DNA of 64,000 bases, from NCBI RefSeq assembly GCF_031454155.1, contig NZ_JAVDQG010000008.1:62001-126000 (forward strand), in the 5' to 3' direction. This stretch comes from Desmospora profundinema (lineage in GTDB: Bacteria; Bacillota; Bacilli; Thermoactinomycetales; DSM-45169). Each line of letters begins with the position of its first letter. Position 1 is the first letter of the stretch. Below, one piece after another: positions 46,617 through 55,112 of this stretch. The translations under genes were made by a program, and so were the position numbers. The notes below the pieces were generated by a model. It was given only the letters and a program-made list of their open reading frames with translations, did no database searches and was not told the DNA's origin.

Positions 46617-47260
46617 CCGCCCGGGTGGTGATTGTGGCGGGAGGAGGATTTTCCGAGGAGGATCTGGCCCTGCTTCAGCCCGGTGACTTTCTGATCGGGG
46701 TTGACGGCGGGGCCGTCCGTCTGTTGGAGGCGGGACGGGTTCCGCACGTGGCCGTCGGCGATTTCGATACGGCGGGTCCGGCGGAGCAGCGGAAACTGGA
46801 AGAAAGGGGAGTCCACGTACACCCCCTTCCCGCTGCCAAGGATGTCACCGACACTCATGAGGCCGTCGACCGTGCACTAAAGCTTCACCCCCGGGAGATC
46901 CTTCTCTTGGGGGGACTGGGTGGGTCCCGATTCGACCATGCCCTGGCCAATCTGTTCCTGCTGGAATGGATGGATGCGGCCGGGGTGGCCGGCATCCTCC
47001 AAAACGCCCACAACCGGATCCGTCTCCACACCGGCGGTGTGATGACGGTGAAGGCTTCTCCGTTCCCTTATGTTTCCCTGCTGGCCCTTACGGACCGCGC
47101 CGAAGGCGTCACTCTGGAAGGATTCCGTTATCCCTTGGAAGAGGCGGTACTTATTCGGGAGGTTCCCCTCGGTGTCAGCAACGAGCTGGCAGCGGAGGAG
47201 GGGCGCATCCGAGTCCGTTCCGGAAAGCTGCTGGTAATCGAAAGCAGGGACCGGCCTTGA
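46613..47260 (+). CDS. thiN: Thiamine pyrophosphokinase
   Basis: A 215-residue enzyme converting thiamine and ATP to thiamine diphosphate. The N-terminal motif VGDFDT and the KDVTDTHEAVDRAL segment form the active site; LLGGLGGSRFDHALANLFLL and the C-terminal beta region (PLGVSNELA) are typical. It is translationally coupled to thiT. spoVM lies about 100 bases downstream, as in B. subtilis. Confidence 0.95.
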   Translation: MTARVVIVAGGGFSEEDLALLQPGDFLIGVDGGAVRLLEAGRVPHVAVGDFDTAGPAEQRKLEERGVHVHPLPAAKDVTDTHEAVDRALKLHPREILLLGGLGGSRFDHALANLFLLEWMDAAGVAGILQNAHNRIRLHTGGVMTVKASPFPYVSLLALTDRAEGVTLEGFRYPLEEAVLIREVPLGVSNELAAEEGRIRVRSGKLLVIESRDRP

Positions 47261-47365
47261 TTCTGCTTGGGGTTGCAGTTCTAGGCACGCTTCACCTCCT
47301 ATAGAATATAAATAAGTGACCGGGTGAAGCGCGCTTTATACCGACAGGGTGAAGGAGGGATCGGG

Positions 47366-47446
47366 GTGAAATTTTACACCATCAAGCTCCCAAAGTTCCT
47401 AGGAGGGATGGTTAAAGCCTTGCTGGGTGTCTTCCATAAGAAATGA
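47366..47446 (+). CDS. spoVM: Stage V sporulation protein M
   Basis: A 26-residue amphipathic peptide beginning MKFYTIKLPKFLGG, nearly identical to B. subtilis SpoVM in its first half. SpoVM inserts in the convex outer face of the forespore membrane and recruits SpoIVA to start coat assembly. The GTG start follows GAAGGAGGGATC. The conserved Pro9 that lets the peptide sense curvature is present. Position between thiN and rpmB matches B. subtilis. Confidence 0.95.
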   Translation: MKFYTIKLPKFLGGMVKALLGVFHKK

Positions 47447-47551
47447 CCACCGCGAGGGAGCCGATGGAACAAGGAGTGGGACGGAAACGGACTGATCCAT
47501 CATCCCTATACTGATCGCCTGGGGGACCGGGCGGTTGTCGCATTTGCATGC

Positions 47552-47585
47552 AAAAAAAGCGCCCGCCGATGCGGACGCTTTTTTC
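47552..47585 (-). terminator. Intrinsic terminator of rpmB
   Basis: On the minus strand AAGCG-CCGC / GCGGGCGCTT arms surround a 4-base loop and end in T7. Confidence 0.8.
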
Positions 47586-47604
47586 GTTTTACCAACCCGT
47601 CGCT

Positions 47605-47793
47605 TCAGACGCGGGTTACTTTGCCCGATTTCAGGGCTTTCGTGCTGACGTAGACGCGTTTGGGCTTGCCGTCCACCAGGATGCGCACCTTTTGGACGTT
47701 GGCGCCCCATTTGCGGCGGTTTTTCCGGTTGGAGTGGCTCACCTTGTTGCCTGCGTGGCCCTCTTTGCCGGTGATGTAGCAACGACGTGCCAT
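47605..47793 (-). CDS. rpmB: 50S ribosomal protein L28
   Basis: A 62-residue ribosomal protein. The start [10 protein letters not shown] and the segment [15 protein letters not shown] are characteristic. Only the first of the usual zinc-type cysteines is left (one Cys), so it is the C-minus form. ATG at 47793 follows GGAGGTGGGG. It is transcribed against the surrounding genes, as in B. subtilis. Confidence 0.96.
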   Translation of the reverse strand: MARRCYITGKEGHAGNKVSHSNRKNRRKWGANVQKVRILVDGKPKRVYVSTKALKSGKVTRV

Positions 47794-47950
47794 GTTCCCC
47801 ACCTCCTCCGCTGTGTCTCGGGAGAACAAAAGTGAAACCCGGCTTCCGGTAAGGGAAGGATCCGGGTTGCTGCTTTCCCCGTTAATCCCGGCAAAAGGCC
47901 GGGATCCTGGCGACAAAATACTCAACCATTTTAGCATACCTCCCATCTCC

Positions 47951-47979
47951 TTGCAAGAAAAGGAACCCTTCGGTATGAT
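47951..47979 (+). promoter_or_regulatory. SigA promoter with a long leader toward yloU
   Basis: TTGCAA (47951-47956) and TATGAT (47974-47979) are exactly 17 bases apart. A start near 47986 would give a leader of about 370 bases before yloU. Confidence 0.65.
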
Positions 47980-48016
47980 GGTTGTGTCACCGTTCATCTG
48001 GGGAAGATAGGGGCGA

Positions 48017-48088
48017 ATGGGGAAGCGCGGCCAACCGCTGGGCCGTACCGGTCCGCTAAACCCGCATGACGAGGGCATCGCTCCCTGA
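48017..48088 (+). CDS. Possible 23-residue leader peptide
   Basis: ATG at 48017, about 30 bases after the predicted transcription start, opens a frame reading [12 protein letters not shown]... and ending in TGA at 48086. GGGAAG and GGGG stretches precede it. It is GC-rich and basic at the start. It is too short to support by composition; it could be a leader peptide or chance. Confidence 0.2.
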   Translation: MGKRGQPLGRTGPLNPHDEGIAP

Positions 48089-48165
48089 CTCTTGCCGGAT
48101 GGCTGAACCATCCCTATACTAGGAATAAGAGTGAAGCGGCACCTACATAAGGCGTAACGTTCAGC

Positions 48166-48266
48166 CTATGGCCTGTCTGGATCGTCATTTTCACGAGAAC
48201 GCGGGAGGGTTGGTATGCCTTTGGTTTGCTATTTACACTCTTAGCAACGACCGAAGACAGCCGCAT
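48166..48266. repeat. Second MITE-like repeat copy (weak)
   Basis: GGCCTGTCTGG with TCATT and GAGGGTTGGTATG downstream parallels 6006-6050. The possible right end, AGACAGCCGCAT at 48255-48266, pairs only imperfectly with the left end. Confidence 0.3.
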
Positions 48267-48354
48267 CCACCCGAGGTCTCCCATCTAACCGTTATATCAG
48301 ACATGTCTTAGCGGGCGTTGATGCCCAAGCGAGGAACCTCTTCAAGGAGGAATC

Positions 48355-48723
48355 ATGATGACTTTGGATGTATCCACGAATTACGGTGAAATCGAAGTAT
48401 CCGACGAAGTGATCGCTACTGTTGCCGGTGTGGCAGCCCTGGACTGCTACGGACTGGTGGGGATGGCATCCCGCAAGCAACTGAAGGATGGAATCGCCGA
48501 GCTCTTGGGGCGCGAAAACTGGAGCAGAGGCATTGAGGTCCGTACGGTGGACGATCAGATGGAAATCGACATGCACATCATTGTCAGTTACGGAACCAAA
48601 ATTTCCGAAGTGGCTCACAATGTGCAGTCCAAAGTGAAGTACACCTTGAATCAGATGATTGGGTTAAAAGTGACGCGAGTCAATATTTTTGTCCAAGGGG
48701 TTCGGCTGTTGAACGAAGACTAA
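48355..48723 (+). CDS. yloU: Asp23/Gls24 family envelope stress protein (YloU)
   Basis: A 122-residue protein of the Asp23/Gls24 family (alkaline shock protein). It shows the family layout: EIEVSDEVIATVAGVAALDCYGLVGMASR at the start and VTRVNIFVQGVRL at the end. Such proteins gather at the membrane and affect envelope homeostasis. AAGGAGG lies just upstream of the ATG. fakA follows after 14 bases in one operon. Confidence 0.92.
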   Translation: MMTLDVSTNYGEIEVSDEVIATVAGVAALDCYGLVGMASRKQLKDGIAELLGRENWSRGIEVRTVDDQMEIDMHIIVSYGTKISEVAHNVQSKVKYTLNQMIGLKVTRVNIFVQGVRLLNED

Positions 48724-48737
48724 GGGGGACCACACTG

Positions 48738-50444
48738 TTGGCACAACAGATTGACGCAATCTTATTTACACAAATGATCCGGGCGGGTGCCGAACGGCTA
48801 AACGGCAATGTGGACTCGGTCAACGCCCTCAACGTCTTCCCGGTTCCGGATGGTGATACGGGAACCAACATGAACCTGACCCTGACCTCGGGCGTAAAAG
48901 AACTGGAAAAGAAAGCGGCTGCGGGTTCTGCCCATGTGGGCCAATTGGCTGAGGCTTTTTCCAAGGGGCTGCTGATGGGGGCGCGGGGAAACTCGGGGGT
49001 CATTTTGTCCCAGCTGTTCCGCGGATTCGGCAAAGGGGTGGCCCATGAAGAGAGTCTGACTCCCCGGCAGTTTGTCGACGGGTTGAAGCGGGGGGTTGAA
49101 ACCGCTTACAAAGCGGTGATTAAGCCGGTGGAGGGAACCGTATTGACGGTGGCTCGGGAAGCGGCAGACAAAGGAGTATCCCGCGCCCGTCAGACCGATG
49201 ATGTAGCGGTGGTTATGGAAGCGGTCCTGGAAGAGGCCCGCGTTTCGTTGAACAAGACACCAACGTTGTTGCCAGTGTTGGCCCAGGCCAACGTGGTGGA
49301 TGCCGGAGGGCAAGGTCTTTTACTAATTTATGAGGGTTTTTATGCTGCCCTGACGGGAGAAGAAATTTCCTATAGTGTGATCGATGCCACCCGCACACCG
49401 GATTTGGAGACCCTGGGCAGGATCGCTCATGAGCAAAATGCCCAAGCCCACTTTGATACATCGGAGATTGAACACGGCTACTGCACGGAATTCATGGTGA
49501 AGCTGACCGGGGAAAAGGTTCGGAAAAACCCCTTCGACGAGGAACAATTCCGTGCCGATATGGGCCGATTTGGAGACTCCCTGCTGGTGGTGGCAGATGA
49601 TGATTTGGTCAAAGTGCACATTCATGCGGAACATCCCGGGGAAACCCTTACATTTGCCCAGCGATTCGGGGATCTGACCGGCATTAAAATTGAAAACATG
49701 CGGGAACAGCATACCACCATCCTGGAACAAGGAGGGAGGGCGCATGCTGCACCGGCAGCAGTCGCACCGGAAGCATCCCGTTCGATCAAGCCCTTCGGGA
49801 TCGTGGCCGTAGCCGCTGGTGACGGAATTGCCGACATCTTCAGCAGCTTGGCGGTGGATGAAGTCATCCAAGGCGGGCAAACGATGAACCCCAGTACGGA
49901 GGAGTTGGTGCAGGCGGTAAAACGGATTCACGCCAACCATGTATTCATCCTGCCCAATAATAAAAACATCATTCTGACGGCGGAACAGGTAGCCGACCTG
50001 GTGGAAGTGCCGGTAACGGTATTGCCCACTCGTACCATTCCGCAAGGGTTGGCTGCGTTACTGGCCTTTAATGAGGAGTCCGAAGCGGAGGAAAATCGGG
50101 AACGGATGATGGAAAGCGTTCATGGAGTCCGTTCCGGGGAAGTGACCTACGCGGTACGAGATTCCAAGTATGAGGGCGGCACCATTAAAGAAGGGGACTT
50201 CCTGGGAATCCAGGAGGGTAAGATCCAAACGGTGGGCGACAACCTGATCGAGACTTCTCAACATCTGCTCGCCCAGATGTTATCCGACGGGGCGGACGTG
50301 GTAACCATCCTCTATGGAAAAGACGTTACCGATTCCCAGGTAAAAGCGTTGACCGATTTCCTGAAACAACGCCATCCCGAGGTGGAATGTGAAGTGCACG
50401 ATGGAGGACAACCGCTCTACTTTTTCCTATTCTCTGTCGAATAA
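48738..50444 (+). CDS. fakA: Fatty acid kinase catalytic subunit FakA (YloV)
   Basis: A 568-residue protein with an N-terminal DhaL-like kinase domain (NVFPVPDGDTGTNM metal loop; GARGNSGVILSQ) and a C-terminal DegV-like domain. FakA phosphorylates fatty acids bound to FakB partners, giving acyl-phosphate for PlsX/PlsY. TTG at 48738 is preceded by AAGGGGG. A DegV/FakB-type gene follows, and plsX lies at the window end, so the whole acyl-phosphate route is nearby. Confidence 0.93.
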   Translation: MAQQIDAILFTQMIRAGAERLNGNVDSVNALNVFPVPDGDTGTNMNLTLTSGVKELEKKAAAGSAHVGQLAEAFSKGLLMGARGNSGVILSQLFRGFGKGVAHEESLTPRQFVDGLKRGVETAYKAVIKPVEGTVLTVAREAADKGVSRARQTDDVAVVMEAVLEEARVSLNKTPTLLPVLAQANVVDAGGQGLLLIYEGFYAALTGEEISYSVIDATRTPDLETLGRIAHEQNAQAHFDTSEIEHGYCTEFMVKLTGEKVRKNPFDEEQFRADMGRFGDSLLVVADDDLVKVHIHAEHPGETLTFAQRFGDLTGIKIENMREQHTTILEQGGRAHAAPAAVAPEASRSIKPFGIVAVAAGDGIADIFSSLAVDEVIQGGQTMNPSTEELVQAVKRIHANHVFILPNNKNIILTAEQVADLVEVPVTVLPTRTIPQGLAALLAFNEESEAEENRERMMESVHGVRSGEVTYAVRDSKYEGGTIKEGDFLGIQEGKIQTVGDNLIETSQHLLAQMLSDGADVVTILYGKDVTDSQVKALTDFLKQRHPEVECEVHDGGQPLYFFLFSVE

Positions 50445-50465
50445 CGGATATTCTGGGGGTGCCCT

Positions 50466-51323
50466 ATGGCTAAAGTACAGGTGATTACGGACAGCACGGC
50501 GGACATTCCGCGCCATTTGGTGGAAGAATTGAACATCTCGGTCGTTCCTCTGAAGGTTCATCTGGAGGGTACATCTTATTTGGATGGGGTGGATATTGGA
50601 CCCCAGGAGTTTTATAAGAAGCTGAAGGAAGCCAAGGAACTGGCGACCACATCACAGCCCTCGCCGATCGACTTTGTGGAAGCGTACCGGGAAGCGGCTA
50701 AGGACGGCGAAACGGATATTCTCTCCATCCATCTCTCTTCCGCCGTCAGTGGAACCTACCAATCCGCACTGTTGGCCCAGTCGATGGTGGAAGATGAGTT
50801 TAAGGTGACGGTGATCGATTCCAGAGAAGCTTCCTACGCCATTGGAATCATCGTGGTGGAAGTAGCCAAAGCGGCCAAAGAAGGGAAATCGCTGGATGAA
50901 TGCGTCGCCATCGCGCAGGAGATCCGTGAGAACATCCAGGTCTATTTTCTGGTGGACTCCCTGGATTACCTGCAAAAAGGCGGCCGGATTGGGAAAGCTT
51001 CCGCCATGGTGGGCTCACTCCTCAACATCAAACCGATCCTTTCCATCAGTGAGGAAGGAGAGGTTTATCCCGTGGACAAAGTACGCGGTAAAAATAAAGC
51101 GACTGCCCGTATTTTTGAGATGTTGAAGGAAAGCTCTCCCAAAGGAGCGCGTTTAGGCGCCATCGTATACACCGACAATCGGGAAGAAGGGGAACGCTGG
51201 GCGGAGCAGATGAAAGAAACGTTCCAGCTAAGCGATGTGGTGATGGCCGAGATCGGTGCAGTGATCGGTACTCATGTGGGGCCGGGAACCATCGCGACCA
51301 TCCTCGTCCCCAACCGCGACTGA
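50466..51323 (+). CDS. DegV family fatty-acid-binding protein (FakB type)
   Basis: A 285-residue DegV protein that holds a fatty acid in a deep pocket and presents the carboxyl group to FakA. The N-terminal VITDSTADIP, the central HLSSAVSGTYQSA and LDYLQKGGRIGKA segments and the C-terminal GAVIGTHVGPGT are conserved. It lies 21 bases after fakA, which supports the partnership. Which fatty acid class it prefers cannot be read from sequence. Confidence 0.92.
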   Translation: MAKVQVITDSTADIPRHLVEELNISVVPLKVHLEGTSYLDGVDIGPQEFYKKLKEAKELATTSQPSPIDFVEAYREAAKDGETDILSIHLSSAVSGTYQSALLAQSMVEDEFKVTVIDSREASYAIGIIVVEVAKAAKEGKSLDECVAIAQEIRENIQVYFLVDSLDYLQKGGRIGKASAMVGSLLNIKPILSISEEGEVYPVDKVRGKNKATARIFEMLKESSPKGARLGAIVYTDNREEGERWAEQMKETFQLSDVVMAEIGAVIGTHVGPGTIATILVPNRD

Positions 51324-51360
51324 TGCCGGGGGTGGCGGATGAGAAAAGGAGGGAGGATAC

Positions 51361-52017
51361 ATGAAGTATCGTTCGGTTTTTGATATTATCGGTCCGGTCA
51401 TGATTGGTCCCTCCAGTTCGCATACCGCCGGCGCGGCGCGGATCGGACGGGCGGCGCGGTCGCTTTTTGGACGAGAGCCGAAACGGGTGCGCATCATCTT
51501 GTACGGATCGTTTGCCAAAACCTATCGCGGGCATGGGACGGATATCGCCCTCGTCGGCGGCCTGCTTGATTTTGACACCCATGACGAACGAATGGTCCAC
51601 TCCCTGGAACTGGCGGAGAAGAAAGGGGTGGAAGTGGTGTTCATCGAGTCGGAGGAACGGACGGAACACCCCAACACGGCTCGTCTCTTTCTGGAAGACG
51701 ACCAGGGCTCGCTGGAAGTGACGGGAGTGTCCATCGGAGGCGGAAAGATGGAGATCGTGGAGTTGAACGGCTTCGAACTGAAACTTTCCGGCAATGCCCC
51801 CGCCTTGCTGGTCACCCATCACGATCGATACGGGGCGATTGCGAAGGTGGCGACGGTACTGGCCGACCATCGGATCAATGTGGGCTATATGCAGGTATCC
51901 CGCAAGGAAAAAGGGTCGGAGGCCTTGATGATCATCGAGACCGACCAAGCGGTGGAAGAAAACGTTCAGGAAGCGATCGAACAGTTGCCGGACATCACCG
52001 GAGTGACGGTGATGTAA
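51361..52017 (+). CDS. sdaAB: L-serine dehydratase beta subunit
   Basis: A 218-residue subunit of the two-chain iron-sulfur L-serine dehydratase (L-serine to pyruvate and ammonia). It begins with YRSVFDIIGPVMIGPSSSHTAGA, the family signature, and ends with an ACT regulatory domain (LLVTHHDRYGAIAKVATVLADHRIN). GGAGGG precedes the ATG. A strong hairpin terminator and a 160-base gap separate it from sdaAA, which is unusual for two subunits needed in equal amounts. Confidence 0.95.
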   Translation: MKYRSVFDIIGPVMIGPSSSHTAGAARIGRAARSLFGREPKRVRIILYGSFAKTYRGHGTDIALVGGLLDFDTHDERMVHSLELAEKKGVEVVFIESEERTEHPNTARLFLEDDQGSLEVTGVSIGGGKMEIVELNGFELKLSGNAPALLVTHHDRYGAIAKVATVLADHRINVGYMQVSRKEKGSEALMIIETDQAVEENVQEAIEQLPDITGVTVM

Positions 52018-52020
52018 AAC

Positions 52021-52068
52021 AGAAAAACCGCCGGAAGACGGGGTACCCCGCCTTCCGGCGGTTTTTCT
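52021..52068 (+). terminator. Strong hairpin between sdaAB and sdaAA
   Basis: AGAAAAACCGCCGGAAG pairs perfectly with CTTCCGGCGGTTTTTCT (17 pairs). After one mismatch the inner CGGGGTACCCCG is also self-complementary, so almost the whole 48 bases fold on themselves. A T5 run lies in the 3' arm. Confidence 0.85.
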
Positions 52069-52179
52069 GTGCCGAGGAGGAAGGCCGAGCAGGGGATGTG
52101 TTACAATAATCGTGTATTCCCATTGTGGACAAAAGAAGGCGCTTTCATATCGGAAGCGAGGGATAAAGGAGCCGTGAAT

Positions 52180-53067
52180 ATGGATTTTCGTACGGTTGCG
52201 GAATTGGTGGAGCTGGCCGAAACCGAAGGGTTGTCCATCTCGGAAGTGATGATTCTGAAGGAGATGGAGACATTCGGAAGATCCCGTGAAGAAGTGTTCG
52301 GCCAGATGGAAGAGAATCTGAATGTAATGGAAAAGGCGGTTCAAAAGGGCTTGGAAGGGGTCCACTCCCAGAGCGGTTTGTCCGGGGGCGATGCGGAAAA
52401 AATCCGCCGTCATATGGAAAAGGCACCGGTGTTATTATCCGGAAAAGCCGTCCTGGACGCGGTCTCCCGTGCAACGGCGGTGTCGGAAACCAATGCAGCG
52501 ATGGGGACGGTGGTCGCCACTCCCACAGCGGGTGCATGCGGGATCCTGCCGGGATGCGTGTTTAGTGCGGCGGAACGGTTGGGTTCCGACCGGGAAACGA
52601 TGGTGCGGGCCTTGTTTGTCAGTGGGGCGATCGGATACTGTATTGCCAACAATGCTTTTATCTCGGGGGCGGCCGGCGGCTGTCAGGCGGAAGTGGGATC
52701 TGCGACAGCCATGACTGCGGCGGCGATGGTGGAGATGGCGGGGGGGACCCCTGCCATGTCGGCGGAAGCCGTGGCGATCGCCTTAAAAAACATGCTGGGC
52801 TTGGTCTGTGATCCCGTGGCCGGTCTGGTGGAAGCGCCTTGTGTGAAGCGGAATGCGATGGGGGGCGCAATCGCCATGGTGGCGGCGGATATGGCCATGG
52901 CTGGTGTAAAGAGCGTCATCCCCACCGATGAAGTGATCACCGCCATGTACCGCATCGGCCAGGATATGCCGAGCAGCTTGAAGGAAACGGCTTTGGGAGG
53001 GTTGGCGGCGACCCCGACCGGGCGCGCGTTGGAGCGCAAAATATTCGGGAAGCCCCAAAACGGATGA
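52180..53067 (+). CDS. sdaAA: L-serine dehydratase alpha subunit
   Basis: A 295-residue catalytic subunit carrying the oxygen-sensitive [4Fe-4S] cluster. Cysteines in ACGILPGC, GGCQAEVG and LVCDP are the likely ligands, with conserved GAAGGCQAEVGSATAMTAAA. ATG at 52180 is 9 bases from AAAGGAG; the longer open frame upstream has no ribosome site. TACAAT near 52101 may be the -10 of its own promoter after the terminator. The stop overlaps recG by 4 bases. Confidence 0.94.
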   Translation: MDFRTVAELVELAETEGLSISEVMILKEMETFGRSREEVFGQMEENLNVMEKAVQKGLEGVHSQSGLSGGDAEKIRRHMEKAPVLLSGKAVLDAVSRATAVSETNAAMGTVVATPTAGACGILPGCVFSAAERLGSDRETMVRALFVSGAIGYCIANNAFISGAAGGCQAEVGSATAMTAAAMVEMAGGTPAMSAEAVAIALKNMLGLVCDPVAGLVEAPCVKRNAMGGAIAMVAADMAMAGVKSVIPTDEVITAMYRIGQDMPSSLKETALGGLAATPTGRALERKIFGKPQNG

Positions 53068-55112
53068 ATTTGGATGTCACACCGGTAACCGAAGTGTCGG
53101 GAGTGGGTACAAAGCGGGCGGAAGACTTGACGTCATTGGGGATTCGAACCGTTGCTGACTTATTGGCCTATTTCCCGTATCGGTATGAAGATTTTCGCGT
53201 CGCTGATTTGGGTGAAGCCGTCCACGAGGAAAAAATTACGCTACAGGGAACCTTGTTCGGCTCTCCCAGCATTCGCTGGTACGGAAAGAAAAAGTCGCGC
53301 CTCACCTGCCGGATGCAGGTGCAAGGGGTGACGATTTCCCTCGTCTGGTTTAACCAACACTTCCTTAAAAATAAACTGGTGCCCGGCCAAACAGTAACCG
53401 TTCACGGCAAATGGGATGCCCACCGGTTGTGGTTGACCGTGGATCGGGCGTTTCTAACCCCCGAAGAACAACAAAAACAAGTGGGACGATTGGAGCCGGT
53501 TTACTCTGTCAATGCTTCTGTTACGGTTTCATGGCTCAGGAAAACCATCGCCCAGGCGTTTCGACAATTTGGCGGGAAAATCAGGGAAATCCTGCCGCAG
53601 GCGTTATTGGAACGTTATCAATTAATGGGGCGGGCCCGGGCGATGGTACTCCTCCATTTCCCCAAGGGCCGGGAGGAGGGGCGGCAGGCTCGGCGCCGGA
53701 TGGTTTATGAAGAATTATTTCTCTACGAATTGAAACTTTTGTGGCGTCGCCGCCAGGAGAAAAAAGAGGCAGCGGGAATTGCCCATTCCATCGACCCGGA
53801 GCGGTTGAAAGCCTTTGTGAATCATATTCCCTTTCCTCTGACAGAGGCCCAGCGCAGGGTGGTGAACGAGATTCTGACAGACATGCGGCATCCGGAGCGG
53901 ATGACCCGCCTGTTACAGGGAGATGTCGGTTCGGGCAAAACGGTGGTTGCCGCGATCGCCTTGTATGCCAATTATTTGAGCGGCTATCAGGGTGCGATGA
54001 TGGTGCCGACGGAAATTTTGGCGGAACAACATCTGAAATCCCTGAAGGAATGGTTGGAACCCTGGGAGATGACCGTCGTCGGCTTGTCGGGAGGCATGAC
54101 GGCGAAGGAACGGCGGGATGTCATGGGGCAGCTCCAGATGGGATTGGCCGATGTGGTGGTGGGTACCCACGCCTTAATTCAGGAAGCGGTGGCTTACCGC
54201 AATTTGGGATTGGTCATTACCGATGAACAGCACCGTTTTGGTGTCAAGCAACGGAGTTTACTGCGGGAAAAAGGGGAAAATCCGGATGTCCTTTATATGA
54301 CCGCTACTCCGATTCCCCGTACCCTGGCGATTACCGCCTACGGAGAGATGGATGTCTCCACCATCGACGAGTTGCCTGCCGGTCGGCTCCCGGTGGAAAC
54401 CTATTGGGTGAAGCGGGATGTATGGCCCCGTGTCATTCAGTTTATCCGGAAACAATGCGGGGAGGGCCGGCAAGCGTATATCATCTGCCCTCTGATCGAG
54501 GAGTCGGAAAAAGTAGATCTGCAAAACGCTCAATCCGTCTTTGAGGAGGCTGCTCAAGAATTGGCCCCCATCCGGGTGGGATTGTTACATGGAAAGATGG
54601 CGGCGGCGGAAAAAGAGGAAGTGATGAAGCGTTTCGCCGCTAATGATGTGCAAGTGTTGGTTTCCACGACAGTGGTGGAAGTGGGGGTGAACGTTCCCAA
54701 CGCCACCGTGATGGTCGTTTATGATGCAGACCGATTCGGATTGGCCCAGCTGCATCAATTGCGGGGACGGGTGGGACGCGGCCAAGAGGCGTCCACCTGT
54801 ATTTTGGTGGCCAATCCATCCTCGGAGACCGGGATTGAACGGATGCGCGTGATGACGGAAACCACCGACGGCTTTGAAATCGCCCAGCGAGATTTGGCAC
54901 TGAGGGGTCCCGGTGATTTCTTTGGATTTAAACAGAGCGGGGTGCCGGAGTTTAAGGTGGCGGATTTGGTGGAAGATGGGAAGGTGTTGGAAGTGGCCCG
55001 TGCAGACGCCGTCCGGTTAGTGGAATCGGATGACTTGTGGGTGGAAGAGGAGTATGCGCCACTCCGCTGTTGGATTCAAGCCTTTGAAAAAGAAGCATCG
55101 ATGATGGATTGA
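53064..55112 (+). CDS. recG: ATP-dependent DNA helicase RecG
   Basis: A 682-residue double-strand-specific helicase that remodels stalled forks and branched DNA. It has the N-terminal wedge/OB region (about residues 1-240) and two helicase domains: LLQGDVGSGKTVVAAIA (Walker A), VITDEQHRFGVKQR (DEQH box), TATPIPRTLAI, and TTVVEVGVNVPNA with QLRGRVGRG. ATG at 53064 overlaps the sdaAA stop. A weak hairpin near 55173-55204 may end the transcript. Confidence 0.97.
   Translation: MNLDVTPVTEVSGVGTKRAEDLTSLGIRTVADLLAYFPYRYEDFRVADLGEAVHEEKITLQGTLFGSPSIRWYGKKKSRLTCRMQVQGVTISLVWFNQHFLKNKLVPGQTVTVHGKWDAHRLWLTVDRAFLTPEEQQKQVGRLEPVYSVNASVTVSWLRKTIAQAFRQFGGKIREILPQALLERYQLMGRARAMVLLHFPKGREEGRQARRRMVYEELFLYELKLLWRRRQEKKEAAGIAHSIDPERLKAFVNHIPFPLTEAQRRVVNEILTDMRHPERMTRLLQGDVGSGKTVVAAIALYANYLSGYQGAMMVPTEILAEQHLKSLKEWLEPWEMTVVGLSGGMTAKERRDVMGQLQMGLADVVVGTHALIQEAVAYRNLGLVITDEQHRFGVKQRSLLREKGENPDVLYMTATPIPRTLAITAYGEMDVSTIDELPAGRLPVETYWVKRDVWPRVIQFIRKQCGEGRQAYIICPLIEESEKVDLQNAQSVFEEAAQELAPIRVGLLHGKMAAAEKEEVMKRFAANDVQVLVSTTVVEVGVNVPNATVMVVYDADRFGLAQLHQLRGRVGRGQEASTCILVANPSSETGIERMRVMTETTDGFEIAQRDLALRGPGDFFGFKQSGVPEFKVADLVEDGKVLEVARADAVRLVESDDLWVEEEYAPLRCWIQAFEKEASMMD

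Larger units (their letters stand above)
47794..48354. other. 560-base region between rpmB and yloU
   Basis: It holds the rpmB upstream region, a GGATCC-type hairpin around GGATCCGGGTT...CCGGGATCC (47861-47912), a strong promoter at 47951-47979, a possible 23-residue reading frame and a MITE-like stretch at 48166-48266. No long gene is present. Confidence 0.6.

Noticed and set aside
48181-48350. tRNA or T-box upstream of yloU
   Set aside because: No cloverleaf, anticodon loop or T-box sequence (TGGNACCGCG) is present.
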